A DNA stretch of 64,000 nt from Parapedobacter pyrenivorans (lineage in GTDB: Bacteria; Bacteroidota; Bacteroidia; Sphingobacteriales; Sphingobacteriaceae), in assembly GCF_014636865.1 (NCBI RefSeq), contig NZ_BMER01000006.1:1-64000 (forward strand). Reading direction: 5' to 3'. Below, piece by piece: positions 34,259-43,821 of the stretch. Position 1 is the stretch's first letter, and the number at the start of each line of letters is the position of its first letter. Made by a program: the position numbers and the translations under genes. The notes under the pieces are model-generated. The model searched no databases. It was not told the DNA's origin and saw nothing but the letters and a program-made list of their open reading frames with translations.

Positions 34259-34786
34259 ATGAAAATCGAACTTACATACGGCGGTCCCATCACAGGCTTG
34301 AACCTGTGGCGCTTTTTGGCCACAATCGTGGTCATGGGGCTATGGCTGGTAGCGCTCTATGACCAGGTTTTTGAGCATCAAGTATTCGTGAATGGCATGC
34401 TCAAGCATGATTTCCCGGACTGGCTGGGTTACACGTTTTCTGTGCTCTTGCCGCTGGCCGAGGCCACCGCCATCGTACTGCTGGTGATCCCGAAAACCAA
34501 CCACTGGGGGTTTCTGCTTTCGGCGGCCATGCTGCTCACGTTTACCGGATACATCGCAGCGGCGTTATTTGCCGGGTGGGTATCCTTTGACTGCTTTTGC
34601 AGCAAGTTCAACAGCGAATGGACGTGGATGACGCATTTTTGGTTCAACCTCAGCTTTCTACTGCTGGCCATCACCGGCCTGCTTTTATCCTTACGCATAC
34701 GAAATCAAGGCAGCGGAGCCGAGGGCACCGCTGCCGAGGGCGTGTCGGCCAAAAGACGCATAGATAATTTTTATTTCGAACAGTAA
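34259..34786 (+). CDS. MauE/DoxX-like four-TM membrane protein with a CFC motif, second paralogue
   Basis: 175 residues. Four TM segments (about 17-38, 62-82, 88-108, 127-147) with VLLVIPKTNHWGFLLSAAML; between TM3 and TM4, FDCFCSKFN supplies two close cysteines facing the outside. That motif is typical of the redox-associated members in Bacteroidota operons with SusC/D and thioredoxin-like genes. The C-terminal tail is cytoplasmic and Gly/Ala-rich. It follows the small CGC protein by 5 bp. Confidence 0.78.
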   Translation: MKIELTYGGPITGLNLWRFLATIVVMGLWLVALYDQVFEHQVFVNGMLKHDFPDWLGYTFSVLLPLAEATAIVLLVIPKTNHWGFLLSAAMLLTFTGYIAAALFAGWVSFDCFCSKFNSEWTWMTHFWFNLSFLLLAITGLLLSLRIRNQGSGAEGTAAEGVSAKRRIDNFYFEQ

Positions 34787-34798
34787 AACCTTAAAAAA

Positions 34799-35116
34799 AT
34801 GAAGAAGGTATTTAAAGTAAATTTAGGAGTGGTCATGGCGCTTTTTGCCGCCTTTGGTTTGATGTCGTTTAAGCTGTCTACGAACAACGCTATGCAAGCG
34901 GGCTGGTATGTAGTTGAACCACCAGACGGGCTTGGCCAGCAAGCTATGGGTGATTTCATCAGTGTAAATCCACCTGATGAAGGGAACTGCATCGCAGACT
35001 TGGAAACGGAAATCTGTGCTGCCGAATGGGATGGCAACGGTACCTTCCCTGCGACGCTACAGCAGCTTCAGACCGATAACCCGAGTGCACGGGTAGCCGG
35101 TACGGATGAGCCCTAA
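34799..35116 (+). CDS. small exported DUF6520-like protein
   Basis: 105 residues. N-terminal signal-like segment (MKKVFKVNLGVVMALFAAFG) and a mature part with GNCIADLETEICAAEW (two Cys) and a Pro/Gly/Asn-rich end. This size, layout and position next to MauE-like genes match the DUF6520 group of Bacteroidota, though I assign it by layout rather than by a strict motif. Last gene of the operon; a strong terminator follows. Confidence 0.65.
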   Translation: MKKVFKVNLGVVMALFAAFGLMSFKLSTNNAMQAGWYVVEPPDGLGQQAMGDFISVNPPDEGNCIADLETEICAAEWDGNGTFPATLQQLQTDNPSARVAGTDEP

Positions 35117-35119
35117 ACG

Positions 35120-35154
35120 AGTGCCCAAGTTATGCGAGGCATGACTTGGGCACT
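35120..35154. terminator. strong bidirectional terminator
   Basis: AGTGCCCAAGT pairs with ACTTGGGCACT, and inside it ATGC-GAG-GCAT extends the stem to about 16 bp with a 3-nt loop. It lies between the convergent MauE operon and SusD gene. Confidence 0.8.
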
Positions 35155-35179
35155 TCTGTAAATTTCACACTGACAATTG

Positions 35180-36568
35180 CTATCTTGGGTTTTGTTCAAT
35201 ATCTCCCTGGCTTATCACATCGGGAGGGATGGGCCAAACCCATTTTTCGCTACCAATTGGTAAGTTATATTCGGTTCCATCCAATATCCGCTTTAGTGGC
35301 ACAGCAAGGTGTTCGTCTTTATTGAATCGCTTTAAGTCGTGCCACCTCCTACCCCTAAACACCAGTTCTTTTCGCCGCTCAGACAGCGTGAGCTGCAACA
35401 ATTCGCTTTGTGAAATATCATCAGCAACAGGTTCGAAGTGTTCAGGCCTGAAACGATGGGATAGCAGTCTATTCAAATCCGCCATACCATCCCCGGTGTT
35501 TCCAAGCCTTGCGTGGCACTCCGCGCGGACCAACAGCAATTCGGGGGTGGTCAGGCCGGAAAATAAGAAGGAGGAAATCCCTGAATAGCTGCCCTTGAAT
35601 GTATATCTTTCTCCGTTGACGGAGAAATAAGCCTGTTTTCGCAAGTCGTTTTCATCGTACGATTCGTAAAGCAAACTATCAATTGTTAATCTGGAACTTG
35701 CAAGAATAGCCGCGTTGGTCATGTGCGAATAGAAAATAATCTCTGTGTTTGAACGTCCATACCGCGGAAATGGTGCACTTGGAGACACATCTATACTGTT
35801 ATAATCAAAGATTTGAGGCGCTAAAGTGATCGCTTCATCTGCATAATGCAGGGCAGCGGAATAATCGCCCATTTGCAGGTAAACATTTGCCAGCATACCC
35901 AGGGCCGCCGCCCGATATGGCCTTGTGTTTAAAGACATGGTATGCGGAAGCAATTCACCTGCCTTTTCCAGGTCGTAGATTATTTGGTTGTATGTGTCGC
36001 TCAATGACGCCCGTTTATACCGTACGTTGGTATTTGAAGCCGTGTTAAGCGGCAGCCCCAAATCTTCGTTGGCAGTGGTTGCATCATACTGCCTACAGAA
36101 TAGTTGGGCCAACAGGAAAAAGTTTACTCCCCTAAAATAGTGCGCCGCACCCATCACTTCATCCCGCAGGGATTTATTTGCGGGGGTTTCATCGATTCCG
36201 GTTACCCCCTCCAACACAAAATTGGCATAAAGTATTTTTTCGTAAGCCCGGTTCCAGTCACTTACTGTCGTACCCTGATAAACTTCATCGGCCCATATGT
36301 AGCCGTTTTTCTCAATAGGATTTGATAGAACCTGCCATTGTTCCGCAGCTACATAGTAATCATCGCTGGCAATGACGCCTAATAGGTGAGAAGAATAATA
36401 GTTCATCGTATTGTTTTCAAATATCGCTTGGTAATCTTGGATTGTTCTTGGGATAACCTGTGATTTATCCCTTTTTAAGTCCAAAAACTCTTTCATACAT
36501 GCTGTTGACATGAGCGATGCGAGGGTGATGAAGATGGTTACCCTCACCTTATGCTTGATTGTTTTCAT
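35180..36568 (-). CDS. susD-like: RagB/SusD family outer-membrane lipoprotein
   Basis: 462 residues from ATG 36568, with signal and lipobox STAC (Cys25). Contains the SusD/RagB C-terminal region (LLVRAECHARLGNTGDGMADLNRLL and ELVFRGRRWHDLKRFN), both diagnostic. The family binds glycans or peptides at the cell surface and caps the SusC channel. The gene starts 7 bp after the SusC stop. An upstream extension of the frame to 36727 lies inside susC and is not a start. Substrate cannot be told; no glycoside hydrolase or peptidase is adjacent. Confidence 0.93.
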   Translation of the reverse strand: MKTIKHKVRVTIFITLASLMSTACMKEFLDLKRDKSQVIPRTIQDYQAIFENNTMNYYSSHLLGVIASDDYYVAAEQWQVLSNPIEKNGYIWADEVYQGTTVSDWNRAYEKILYANFVLEGVTGIDETPANKSLRDEVMGAAHYFRGVNFFLLAQLFCRQYDATTANEDLGLPLNTASNTNVRYKRASLSDTYNQIIYDLEKAGELLPHTMSLNTRPYRAAALGMLANVYLQMGDYSAALHYADEAITLAPQIFDYNSIDVSPSAPFPRYGRSNTEIIFYSHMTNAAILASSRLTIDSLLYESYDENDLRKQAYFSVNGERYTFKGSYSGISSFLFSGLTTPELLLVRAECHARLGNTGDGMADLNRLLSHRFRPEHFEPVADDISQSELLQLTLSERRKELVFRGRRWHDLKRFNKDEHLAVPLKRILDGTEYNLPIGSEKWVWPIPPDVISQGDIEQNPR

Positions 36569-36575
36569 GGTTGTC

Positions 36576-39500
36576 TTATAATTTGATCTGCAAACCGAAA
36601 GATAGCTGTAGCGGTTGTGGATACAGTGCGCGCGCATCCGGGTCGATGTCGTAATCCGTACGCTTCCATAGTAGTCCCAAATTCCTTGCGTAGGCATATA
36701 GGCGAACTTCGGCAATCCCGGCACCACTTATATACTGCTGCGGCAATTGGTAGGAAAGGCTAATATCCTGCAACCGGATATGGTCGCCCTTTTCCATCGT
36801 CGCCTCACTGAATATATAGGCTTGGTCCCGCCTCAAATCGGTTGTTTCCGGCATAGCCGGCACGTTGGTTGTTAGCTCATCGCCGGGATTTCTCCACCTG
36901 TTCAAATAGTCGATATTTGTCAACCCCGTGCCAAACAGGCTGTTGTAGTTGATCGTTGAACGGCGGAAATTATAACCGGCTTTCCAGAGTAGATTGACAC
37001 TCACCGAAAGTGAACGCCAGCTAAATGTATTACGGATAGCGCCAAAATAGGGCGGTACAGAAACGCCTGCCTTTAACAGGTCCTCATACGCCAAGCTATT
37101 GAAGTAAGCATTGTATTCAGTGCCCAATGCTCCATCAACCAAAACCAGGGGCGAGCCCGTATCGTCCAACCCATGCCAGGGCAACGCATATAGCTGGTCT
37201 CTTGATACACCCTTTACGACCGGTATTAACTCCGCGCCAAAGTAGTTTATGGTTTGGATACCCTGAGGAGTGTGGTGGTTTGTGACCGCATTCTTTACTT
37301 TGCTGAATAGGAATGAGGTTTGCCATTTAACGCTCCTGTCAACGTTCAGCGTATTCAACTCGATGTCGATACCTTTAGTATTCAGGTCGGCGTAGTTCCT
37401 GCGGGTGTCTAAATTATAGAAGCCACCCGACGTGGGGATGATTCCCGTAGTGGGGTCGAACAAGTCGTTTCCTATCAGGTTGGAACTATTCTTATTGTAC
37501 CACTCCACACTGCCTGACAACCTACGGTTTAACACCGCAAAGTCCAAACCCAGATTAATTGTACTAACCTGTTCCCAGCTCAGGTTTGGGTTGCCCACGC
37601 TGCTCAGTATCCCCATTGGCAAACTCGTTATCGGATTCATGCTTTGATAGTTGATAAACGGCAATGAGGAAAGTGAACGTATCGCATTCCCGTTGGAACC
37701 ATACGTAACCCGTAATTTTGCAAAGTTGATCCAATCTGCAGCTAAAAACAGTTCGTTGCTGGCATTCCATGCCCCCCCGACGGACCAAAGGGGAACCCCT
37801 TTTTGGTTGAAAGCCACTCCGAAGATATTCGAGGCATCCCACCTTGTACTTGCGGAAAGTATGTACCTGCTATCATACGTATAACCGACGTTCGCATAAT
37901 ACGATACGAATCTATCAATGGTTTGTCGGCCGGGAGCGTTCAGGTAGGGTACAATACCCGAAAACCGGGGACGTGTGGGAAAGCTGGACGCGAAATCGAG
38001 GCCGGTTGCATGTGTGAGCACCTCATCATTGTACCCATACAAGCGCGAACCGCCGATATTTGTGTTGCGATCCTGTCTAAGTTCAAACCCCGCCAGCCCG
38101 TTGAGCTCGTGCCGCCCGGCCCAACGCTTATCGAAGTCGATTTGCAGCCGACCGTAGTGCGATTGAAAAGCGCTGCCGCCCCTATCCAGCATTCCGCCCA
38201 ATGGTACGGGTCTTGCGCCATCGGCCTGTGTAAACCGGTTTATTTCATTCCTGGCAAAGTAGCTATCTTGCGTGTAGTGCCTCCGTGTGTTACTGCCTAT
38301 ATCCTGGTATTGGTACCGCGCCTCCACCTGTAAATTGCGGAAAAGCAGGTAACGCAATGCGGCGTTTAGCCTTACCTCTTTTGTGCCTGAGGTATTGTCA
38401 TTCGTCCCAAGTTCGTCAAGGGGACGGTAATGCCAATCCAACAACCCCATCTGTTGGGCATTTTCGGTATAGGTAATTCGATTATTTCTCACGATGGGCA
38501 GCGCGGCTCCATTTTCATCGGCTAACCTCGCGTACGAGTATATATTGACCATACCCGCCGGGCTTAGATCGCCCAAGCTGATGCCATTCGTGGAAGACCG
38601 GCTTTGCATATAGTTGATCGATGTGCTGATGCTTAGTTTCGGCAGGGGTTGAAAATCGTTTTTGGCACTCAGCGTGAGCCGTTCAAAATTATTTCCGATT
38701 AGCTGCATGGCATTATCGTCAAATCCCGCCGATAGGTAGTAATGGTGTTTTTCAGATCCACCGCTCATGTTCATTGCATATTGCTGGTTTATGCTTTGCC
38801 GATAGAGTTTCTCAGTGGCGGCGGCCCTGACGTCGTATTGTTTCAACTCATCCAGCATGTGGTTTGCAGTGGCCTCATTTATCTTTTTTTCATCAAGCGC
38901 ATAGCGTATTTCAACTACCGGCGTATAGGCCGTCCAATCATTTTGTACGTAAAGCCCCTTGTCAAACAATACCCCCTCCAACTCAATTGCTTCGGCGGGC
39001 GGCAAGAAATCCCTTGAGTAGTACAGATCGGGCCTGTCGGAAATGCTAACGTTGCTGTTGATATGAATGGTTGGCCGGCGGGATGTCAAACCACTTTTCG
39101 TCGTGATAACGATTACACCGTTGCCCGCCCGAGAACCCCATATCGACGAGGCTGCGGCATCCTTCAGCACGGTGATGCTCTCCACATCGTTGGGGTTGAT
39201 GTTATTGATATCTCCCTCGTAAGGGAAATTATCCACCACGATAAGGGGCTCGGATTCTCCATTGATGGTGCTCAATCCCCGCACACGGAGATTAGGGGTC
39301 GATGATGGTTCGCCGGTTGTCCGTGGCAACTCATACGAAAGTCCGCTGGTAACACCCTCCAAGCGGCTTATCAAATCGGTGCTTACACTGCGGTTAAATA
39401 GGTCATTGTCTATCTGCGTGAACGACCCCGTCGCTCTCTCCTTTGGCAGCGACTGATAGCCTGTATTTACCTGCACCTCATCGATAAGACTGATGGATTC

Positions 39501-39806
39501 TTCCAGATATACATCAAGCGGGCCTTGCTCGATGCCGGAGAGGGGGATTGCCCGGGTAACATAACCGATGGATGCGAACACCAAGGTGTCGGCATCGGAC
39601 AGGCCGGAAAAAGTAAAGGCACCCCCATTGCCTGAAACCAGGACTTGGCCCGTGGTTTTGCTGGTAATGCTTACACCAGGCATAGGCTGCTTCGTGCTGG
39701 CGGAATAGATGGTTCCGGCAACGGTCCTTGTGGCTTGTGCGTATCCGGCAACCGGACTCAGTATATAAAATAATAGAAATACGGATAGGAACGGTAGTAT
39801 TTTCAT
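36576..39806 (-). CDS. susC-like: SusC/RagA TonB-dependent outer-membrane transporter
   Basis: 1,076 residues. Signal peptide (MKILPFLSVFLLFYILSPVA), a carboxypeptidase-regulatory-like domain (about 27-110), the RagA signature and plug (about 115-235; RVRGLSTINGESEPLIVVDNFPY, VESITVLKDAAASSIWGSRAGNGVIVITTK), then the beta-barrel ending QPLQLSFGLQIKL. It imports a substrate delivered by the SusD partner using TonB energy. There is no STN domain in front, so anti-sigma signalling by this receptor is not expected. It overlaps the TlpA-like gene by 4 bp upstream. Confidence 0.95.
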   Translation of the reverse strand: MKILPFLSVFLLFYILSPVAGYAQATRTVAGTIYSASTKQPMPGVSITSKTTGQVLVSGNGGAFTFSGLSDADTLVFASIGYVTRAIPLSGIEQGPLDVYLEESISLIDEVQVNTGYQSLPKERATGSFTQIDNDLFNRSVSTDLISRLEGVTSGLSYELPRTTGEPSSTPNLRVRGLSTINGESEPLIVVDNFPYEGDINNINPNDVESITVLKDAAASSIWGSRAGNGVIVITTKSGLTSRRPTIHINSNVSISDRPDLYYSRDFLPPAEAIELEGVLFDKGLYVQNDWTAYTPVVEIRYALDEKKINEATANHMLDELKQYDVRAAATEKLYRQSINQQYAMNMSGGSEKHHYYLSAGFDDNAMQLIGNNFERLTLSAKNDFQPLPKLSISTSINYMQSRSSTNGISLGDLSPAGMVNIYSYARLADENGAALPIVRNNRITYTENAQQMGLLDWHYRPLDELGTNDNTSGTKEVRLNAALRYLLFRNLQVEARYQYQDIGSNTRRHYTQDSYFARNEINRFTQADGARPVPLGGMLDRGGSAFQSHYGRLQIDFDKRWAGRHELNGLAGFELRQDRNTNIGGSRLYGYNDEVLTHATGLDFASSFPTRPRFSGIVPYLNAPGRQTIDRFVSYYANVGYTYDSRYILSASTRWDASNIFGVAFNQKGVPLWSVGGAWNASNELFLAADWINFAKLRVTYGSNGNAIRSLSSLPFINYQSMNPITSLPMGILSSVGNPNLSWEQVSTINLGLDFAVLNRRLSGSVEWYNKNSSNLIGNDLFDPTTGIIPTSGGFYNLDTRRNYADLNTKGIDIELNTLNVDRSVKWQTSFLFSKVKNAVTNHHTPQGIQTINYFGAELIPVVKGVSRDQLYALPWHGLDDTGSPLVLVDGALGTEYNAYFNSLAYEDLLKAGVSVPPYFGAIRNTFSWRSLSVSVNLLWKAGYNFRRSTINYNSLFGTGLTNIDYLNRWRNPGDELTTNVPAMPETTDLRRDQAYIFSEATMEKGDHIRLQDISLSYQLPQQYISGAGIAEVRLYAYARNLGLLWKRTDYDIDPDARALYPQPLQLSFGLQIKL

Positions 39807-41251
39807 CTCGTCTTTTGTTTGGGGTGTTGATAATTCTTGAAAACGATCATGTTAATCGTGGCGAATTTTTCCACCAGATTAAGCCCGTGCTTCCGCAGTG
39901 CTTTCCGTATGGATTCAAGGTCGCCAAGATCAGCCTCCAGCGATAAATCGACATTGCCGTCAATACCGCTTTCATCAACCAGCGGCAAACGGTATATCTC
40001 GGGATTACGTTTTAGGTTATGCTGCAGGGCAACGTTTAGGTAATCAATTAATGTGTAAAGGGATTTGTTCTGAAGTTTCAGTATAGGCTGTTTCGCATCC
40101 GCGTAGTCATAGCTTTCTCCGCCACGGGTTGTTATGCTTTTGTAGTCTTCGGTTTTTACGAGGGCCAACACCTTTACTTTTCTCTTTTCATAAGTTACCG
40201 TTAGATTCAGGTGACTTTCAAAGAAATGATTGAGATCGCTGACCATCCTTTCATCCACATCTATTTCATTGTTTCCTTTGGGCAAAACCAAGTTGTAGCA
40301 ATAAACATTGGCCATCGCCCAGCGCGCCCTGGCTTCGGTATCATCTGTTGGGCGCATCTGTGAGCTTACCCGGTATTTTAGGCTATCATCGATCTCATAT
40401 TTAATGTATCTCTCGATGGCCGATGGAGTTAAGTAAGGCAATCTGCGGCTTTGAAAAGCAATACAGTATAAATTCTCGACGCTTTGGTTGTAAGCAATTA
40501 TCGCATTCGGCGATTGCCTGGCAGCGCCAGCAACCCTAGCCTGCAATCTTCCCGATATAACCGATTGGTAAAGCATGTTCGAGCCATCACCGCCATTGCC
40601 GTTTAGAAACAACGGATTAGCGGCATCGAATGCCACCTCTGATTTTTGACTGAAGTCTACTTGCTGCCCTTGCAGGATTTTGTCAATAACGTCCGCCCGG
40701 GCATACTCCGGCCCCACTATGGCCTCTACCCTACCCGACTTAATCCATACCTGGTGGGGGATGCTTTGGTGGGGAAAGTATTTTTTCAATATGATATCAC
40801 CAACCGCAGAGGGCAAAGACCAGCCCTTGTTGGCTATGAACGCGCCCGCCTTTTCTCTTGCTTCATACGTTGTCGGTATTACGGCAATTTGATCTGTAAA
40901 TTGCTTTTGCAGTGTATCGAGTTTATAAAGTGATGAAATACACGGTTTACACCACGTGGCCCAAAAATCCAAGATGATCAGCTTATCGCGATATTCATTT
41001 AAGGTTATTGTATCCTTCCCGCCAACTCGCGGGTGGTTCACCACCTGCAATGGCAAGTGCCATAAGTATTCGGGAATGGTTTCCCTAATCTGCAAGGGCT
41101 TGACGTTTGCGACTGCCGTAGACGCAGGCTCCGCCTCTTGGGCGGAGACCTGCTTCACGGCATACAAACACATGATCGTTGCTACAGCCAATAGGCTGCT
41201 ATATATTTTTGAAAGGGCATACCTCTCCCCTACGCGTAAAAATCGTTTCAT
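39803..41251 (-). CDS. TlpA-like thioredoxin fused to a DUF3738-like domain
   Basis: 482 residues. N-terminal signal/TM (about 18-36), thioredoxin-like domain about 55-200 with active site FWATWCKPC (Cys101, Cys104) and cis-Pro region SIPHQVW. The C-terminal half (about 300-480) has LPLVDESGIDGNVDLSLEADLGDLESIRKALRKHGL-type spacing near residues 438-470, resembling the DUF3738 (TIGR03435) pattern. This fusion is common in Bacteroidota beside SusC/SusD. It likely acts in the periplasm on thiols; the meaning of the C-terminal domain is unknown. First gene of the operon, overlapping susC by 4 bp. Confidence 0.87.
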   Translation of the reverse strand: MKRFLRVGERYALSKIYSSLLAVATIMCLYAVKQVSAQEAEPASTAVANVKPLQIRETIPEYLWHLPLQVVNHPRVGGKDTITLNEYRDKLIILDFWATWCKPCISSLYKLDTLQKQFTDQIAVIPTTYEAREKAGAFIANKGWSLPSAVGDIILKKYFPHQSIPHQVWIKSGRVEAIVGPEYARADVIDKILQGQQVDFSQKSEVAFDAANPLFLNGNGGDGSNMLYQSVISGRLQARVAGAARQSPNAIIAYNQSVENLYCIAFQSRRLPYLTPSAIERYIKYEIDDSLKYRVSSQMRPTDDTEARARWAMANVYCYNLVLPKGNNEIDVDERMVSDLNHFFESHLNLTVTYEKRKVKVLALVKTEDYKSITTRGGESYDYADAKQPILKLQNKSLYTLIDYLNVALQHNLKRNPEIYRLPLVDESGIDGNVDLSLEADLGDLESIRKALRKHGLNLVEKFATINMIVFKNYQHPKQKTR

Positions 41252-42047
41252 TTATCATTGGTCTTTAACGGTTTAAGAAAAGTTAATTGTCAAAAACCAA
41301 CCACCAACGCGAAAGAAATTTTACTCCTTTATTTGTAAGTATGGAAAAAAGCGTCTACTTTTAGCTACTGCTAGATAACCGAAAATAAACGGACCTTCTC
41401 CCACCTGGACAAAAACGGGTTTTTTCTTTCAGCATTGGGGTCGGTACAGCCAGGCAAATGAGGTTCCTTATAAGGGAATACCGGGCGGGGGGCATTTTGT
41501 TTTAACCCCTCACCTATCCATCTGCACCGGCCGGTTTGGTTATGAGCGCGCTAATCCGGCGAACGGATGATGCATTTGAAAAGTTGTTTACGGGAAAACC
41601 GGAGACGCTGATCGGGGATTGGGTCTGGGTGGCTTTGGGTGGTTAGTTTTTTCGTTTTCATAATCATTTAGTTTATAAAAACGATGACGCTCAGTAAAGC
41701 TTAAAGGAAACTGTCTATTGGCTAGGTAAAAAATGCCAGCAGGCGAACCTCCTTCAGCTTGACCACATTTCGACGCCGCCAGCGCCGCTCACAACCAAAG
41801 GCTGTAAGAACCACCAAGTTCAAGAGGTCGCCATACTGGACTTACATATTGTAAAGATATGAGAAATCCAGCGTATAGGCGAACTCAAGGTTTAACTCGC
41901 TGGTGATTCTGGCGGAATGTGGGCGAGCAAACATCGTAGTAAGTAGAGCAAAAACCTCTACATAACTCATTCGCTTTTAATACAAAGCAAACATACAAAT
42001 AGTTTTTGATTTTTCAAAAACATAAAAACAGAAATCTTAAAACACCA
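41252..42047. other. gap marking the border of the AT-rich island
   Basis: 796 bp between the TlpA-like gene and the first island gene. Composition changes along it from GC-rich to AT-rich. A short + frame at 41542-41646 (34 codons, MSALIRRTDDAFEKLF) may be a gene remnant. No tRNA, integrase or clear direct-repeat attachment site was found. Confidence 0.5.
42002..42021. promoter_or_regulatory. dyad upstream of the HTH gene
   Basis: GTTTTTG-ATTTTT-CAAAAAC is a perfect 7+7 inverted repeat whose right end is 26 bp before ATG 42048, a fit for an autoregulatory operator of the HTH protein. Confidence 0.45.
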
Positions 42048-42563
42048 ATGATTTGGAAAGGAAACTTAGCTAAAATCATCAATGAATCAGGTTACTCTGA
42101 CCGACAAATATTTGCTTGGACAGGTATTTCAACGCCTGTCATCAGCAATATGAGCAATCAGAAGCATGATAGCTTAAAAGTAGATCAGTTCATAAAACTC
42201 AAACTTCTACTCAAAAAAGACCATGAGGACTTCGTATATGAGATTTTTGGTAAACAATATTTTTCTTCTGTTAGGAAAGTCGAAAGACCAGACAAACTAA
42301 CAAAACTCGGAAAGATCTTAACAGATCAGTATAGCTATGAAAAACTCCCGAAAAAAGAGTTAAGTAGGGCTACTGGTTTACCATCTTCAAGGATAAACTA
42401 TATTGTAGAAGAAGAGGACGAAACTATCAAAATAGATGAACTGACAAAAATCGAGCTCGCACTTGAGCGTCCGCTTGGAACCTTGGTCAAGAAGAGGTTC
42501 TCGAAGATCAAGTTGAATACTCAGCGGCAATATGAGGCAGCTTTGAAGAAGTTGAAGGAGTGA
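42048..42563 (+). CDS. two-HTH DNA-binding protein (XRE-like)
   Basis: 171 residues from ATG 42048 (MIWKGNLAKIINESGYSDRQ). Two helix-turn-helix-like units are visible: IINESGYSDRQIFAWTGISTPVISNMSN (about 9-36) and LPKKELSRATGLPSSRINYIVEE (about 102-125), each followed by a similar segment (LKVDQFIKLKLLLKK, IKIDELTKIELALER). The internal duplication suggests a two-domain regulator that may bind tandem sites. AT-rich and isolated by long gaps, it stands at the island edge. An earlier frame opening at 42006 lies in the operator region and was not used. Confidence 0.75.
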   Translation: MIWKGNLAKIINESGYSDRQIFAWTGISTPVISNMSNQKHDSLKVDQFIKLKLLLKKDHEDFVYEIFGKQYFSSVRKVERPDKLTKLGKILTDQYSYEKLPKKELSRATGLPSSRINYIVEEEDETIKIDELTKIELALERPLGTLVKKRFSKIKLNTQRQYEAALKKLKE

Positions 42564-43110
42564 CATACCGTATGAGAAAGCTGGGGGAAAATGATCCAAG
42601 TTGGAGAGATTGAGGGGTGAGGGATATTGGTTGGGATTGGTTGGAGAATGAAAATTGAAAAGAAGTATGAGTTCTCTCTCCCTAATTTTGTGATTGGTCG
42701 ATAACGTGAGAGGAATGGGGGGGTGGTTGGAGTATACTAAGATCAGTGAAAGAAGTAAAATGCCCTATTAAAACAGAAGATATAGATAATTTATATACTA
42801 ACCGATTATGGATTGATGGTTGTCACAATCTGTGATAAGCTGCCGATGAGTTTTGATATCGCAAAATTGTGATATCAAGGCGCTGATTTAAACCTAGGGA
42901 TTGTGGGTAAGAGCAAAGCACAGGTACATACCGCAGCAATTGCAGACGACGTAGTCCTCAACACTGTTCAGCGTCTTAGTGTCGGCTTAACACTAAAAAT
43001 GTAATTTAATATTTTTAGTTAGTGTTGCAGAAAATGAACTCAAGAAACCTTATCAATAAATAATTTGAAGCGAGCAAACACCACATATTGACCTAAGCTA
43101 AAACCCTGAA
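42564..43110. other. 547-bp non-coding gap with operator-like dyads and a hairpin
   Basis: No convincing gene. It holds the dyad cluster at 42830-42877 and an imperfect AT-rich hairpin near 42989-43026 (AACACTAAAAAT against ATTTTTAGTTAGTGTT). Confidence 0.6.
42830..42877. promoter_or_regulatory. pair of TTGTGATA-type dyads
   Basis: TTGTCACA-ATC-TGTGATAA (42830-42848) and TTGATATCGCAA-AA-TTGTGATATCAA (42852-42877) are inverted repeats sharing the half-site TGTGATA, with centres about 25 bp apart. They look like a double operator upstream of the nuclease gene. Confidence 0.5.
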
Positions 43111-43593
43111 ATGAAAAGATATGACTATACTACAGAATGGTTTTATGAAAGTAAAATCAGTACTGAAATCGTCAACCACTTAAATGCAATGGGCTACACC
43201 TTTGAAAAAGATAATTCCGACAAAATACAAAATAAGGGTGAGGATATCGTTGCAGTAAAACATAACACCCGTTGGGTGATAGAAGTAAAGGGCTACCCTG
43301 CGAACGTAATAACGAGGGGAAAAAGAAAAGGCGAACCCAAGAAAACAAGACCAGATGATCAAGCGAAGATTTGGTTTGGGAAAGCACTGGTTGGTTGTAT
43401 GAAGTTTTACCGCAGACATTGTAATAAGCAGGAAAAACTGAAATTAGCGATTGCGTTGCCCAAGAAAAAAGTCTACATGGATTTGGCCAAAGAATTTTCA
43501 CTTTTCTTTCGCAATTTCCATATCAATTTTTTTGTCCTTCTGGTTGATAAGAGGGGAAAGATTAAGAAGATTAATTTAGGCGCTGCTAAATGA
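43111..43593 (+). CDS. PD-(D/E)XK nuclease-like protein
   Basis: 160 residues. N-terminal helix, then a restriction-endonuclease-like core with G43-E44-D45 and E58-V-K60 (KGEDIVAVKHNTRWVIEVKG), the D...ExK active-site pattern, and a Q-containing helix (RPDDQAKIWFGKALVGC) next. It may cut DNA; a partner methylase or specificity protein was not found nearby. The next gene is a 994-residue membrane protein 228 bp on. Confidence 0.72.
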   Translation: MKRYDYTTEWFYESKISTEIVNHLNAMGYTFEKDNSDKIQNKGEDIVAVKHNTRWVIEVKGYPANVITRGKRKGEPKKTRPDDQAKIWFGKALVGCMKFYRRHCNKQEKLKLAIALPKKKVYMDLAKEFSLFFRNFHINFFVLLVDKRGKIKKINLGAAK

Positions 43594-43821
43594 TAGGCAT
43601 GCCGAAAGCCGCAGTGCTTGCAGCATACTAAAGTAACCAACCAAGTCATGAGAAAACCAACAGCTAACAACACATGAACAGAAAGATTCTTGTCAATAGC
43701 CAGACAAAGGAAATCGCTGACGGGCCAGTAAACAGCATAGATAAGGAAACTCTAATTAATCCATTGACAAAATGGAAAATGAAATCCTAGTTTAGATAAA
43801 CAACCTTCTTACAATACCTCA

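Noticed and set aside
41542-41646. 34-codon + frame at the island border
   Set aside because: Too short and without family or promoter; mentioned only as a possible remnant.
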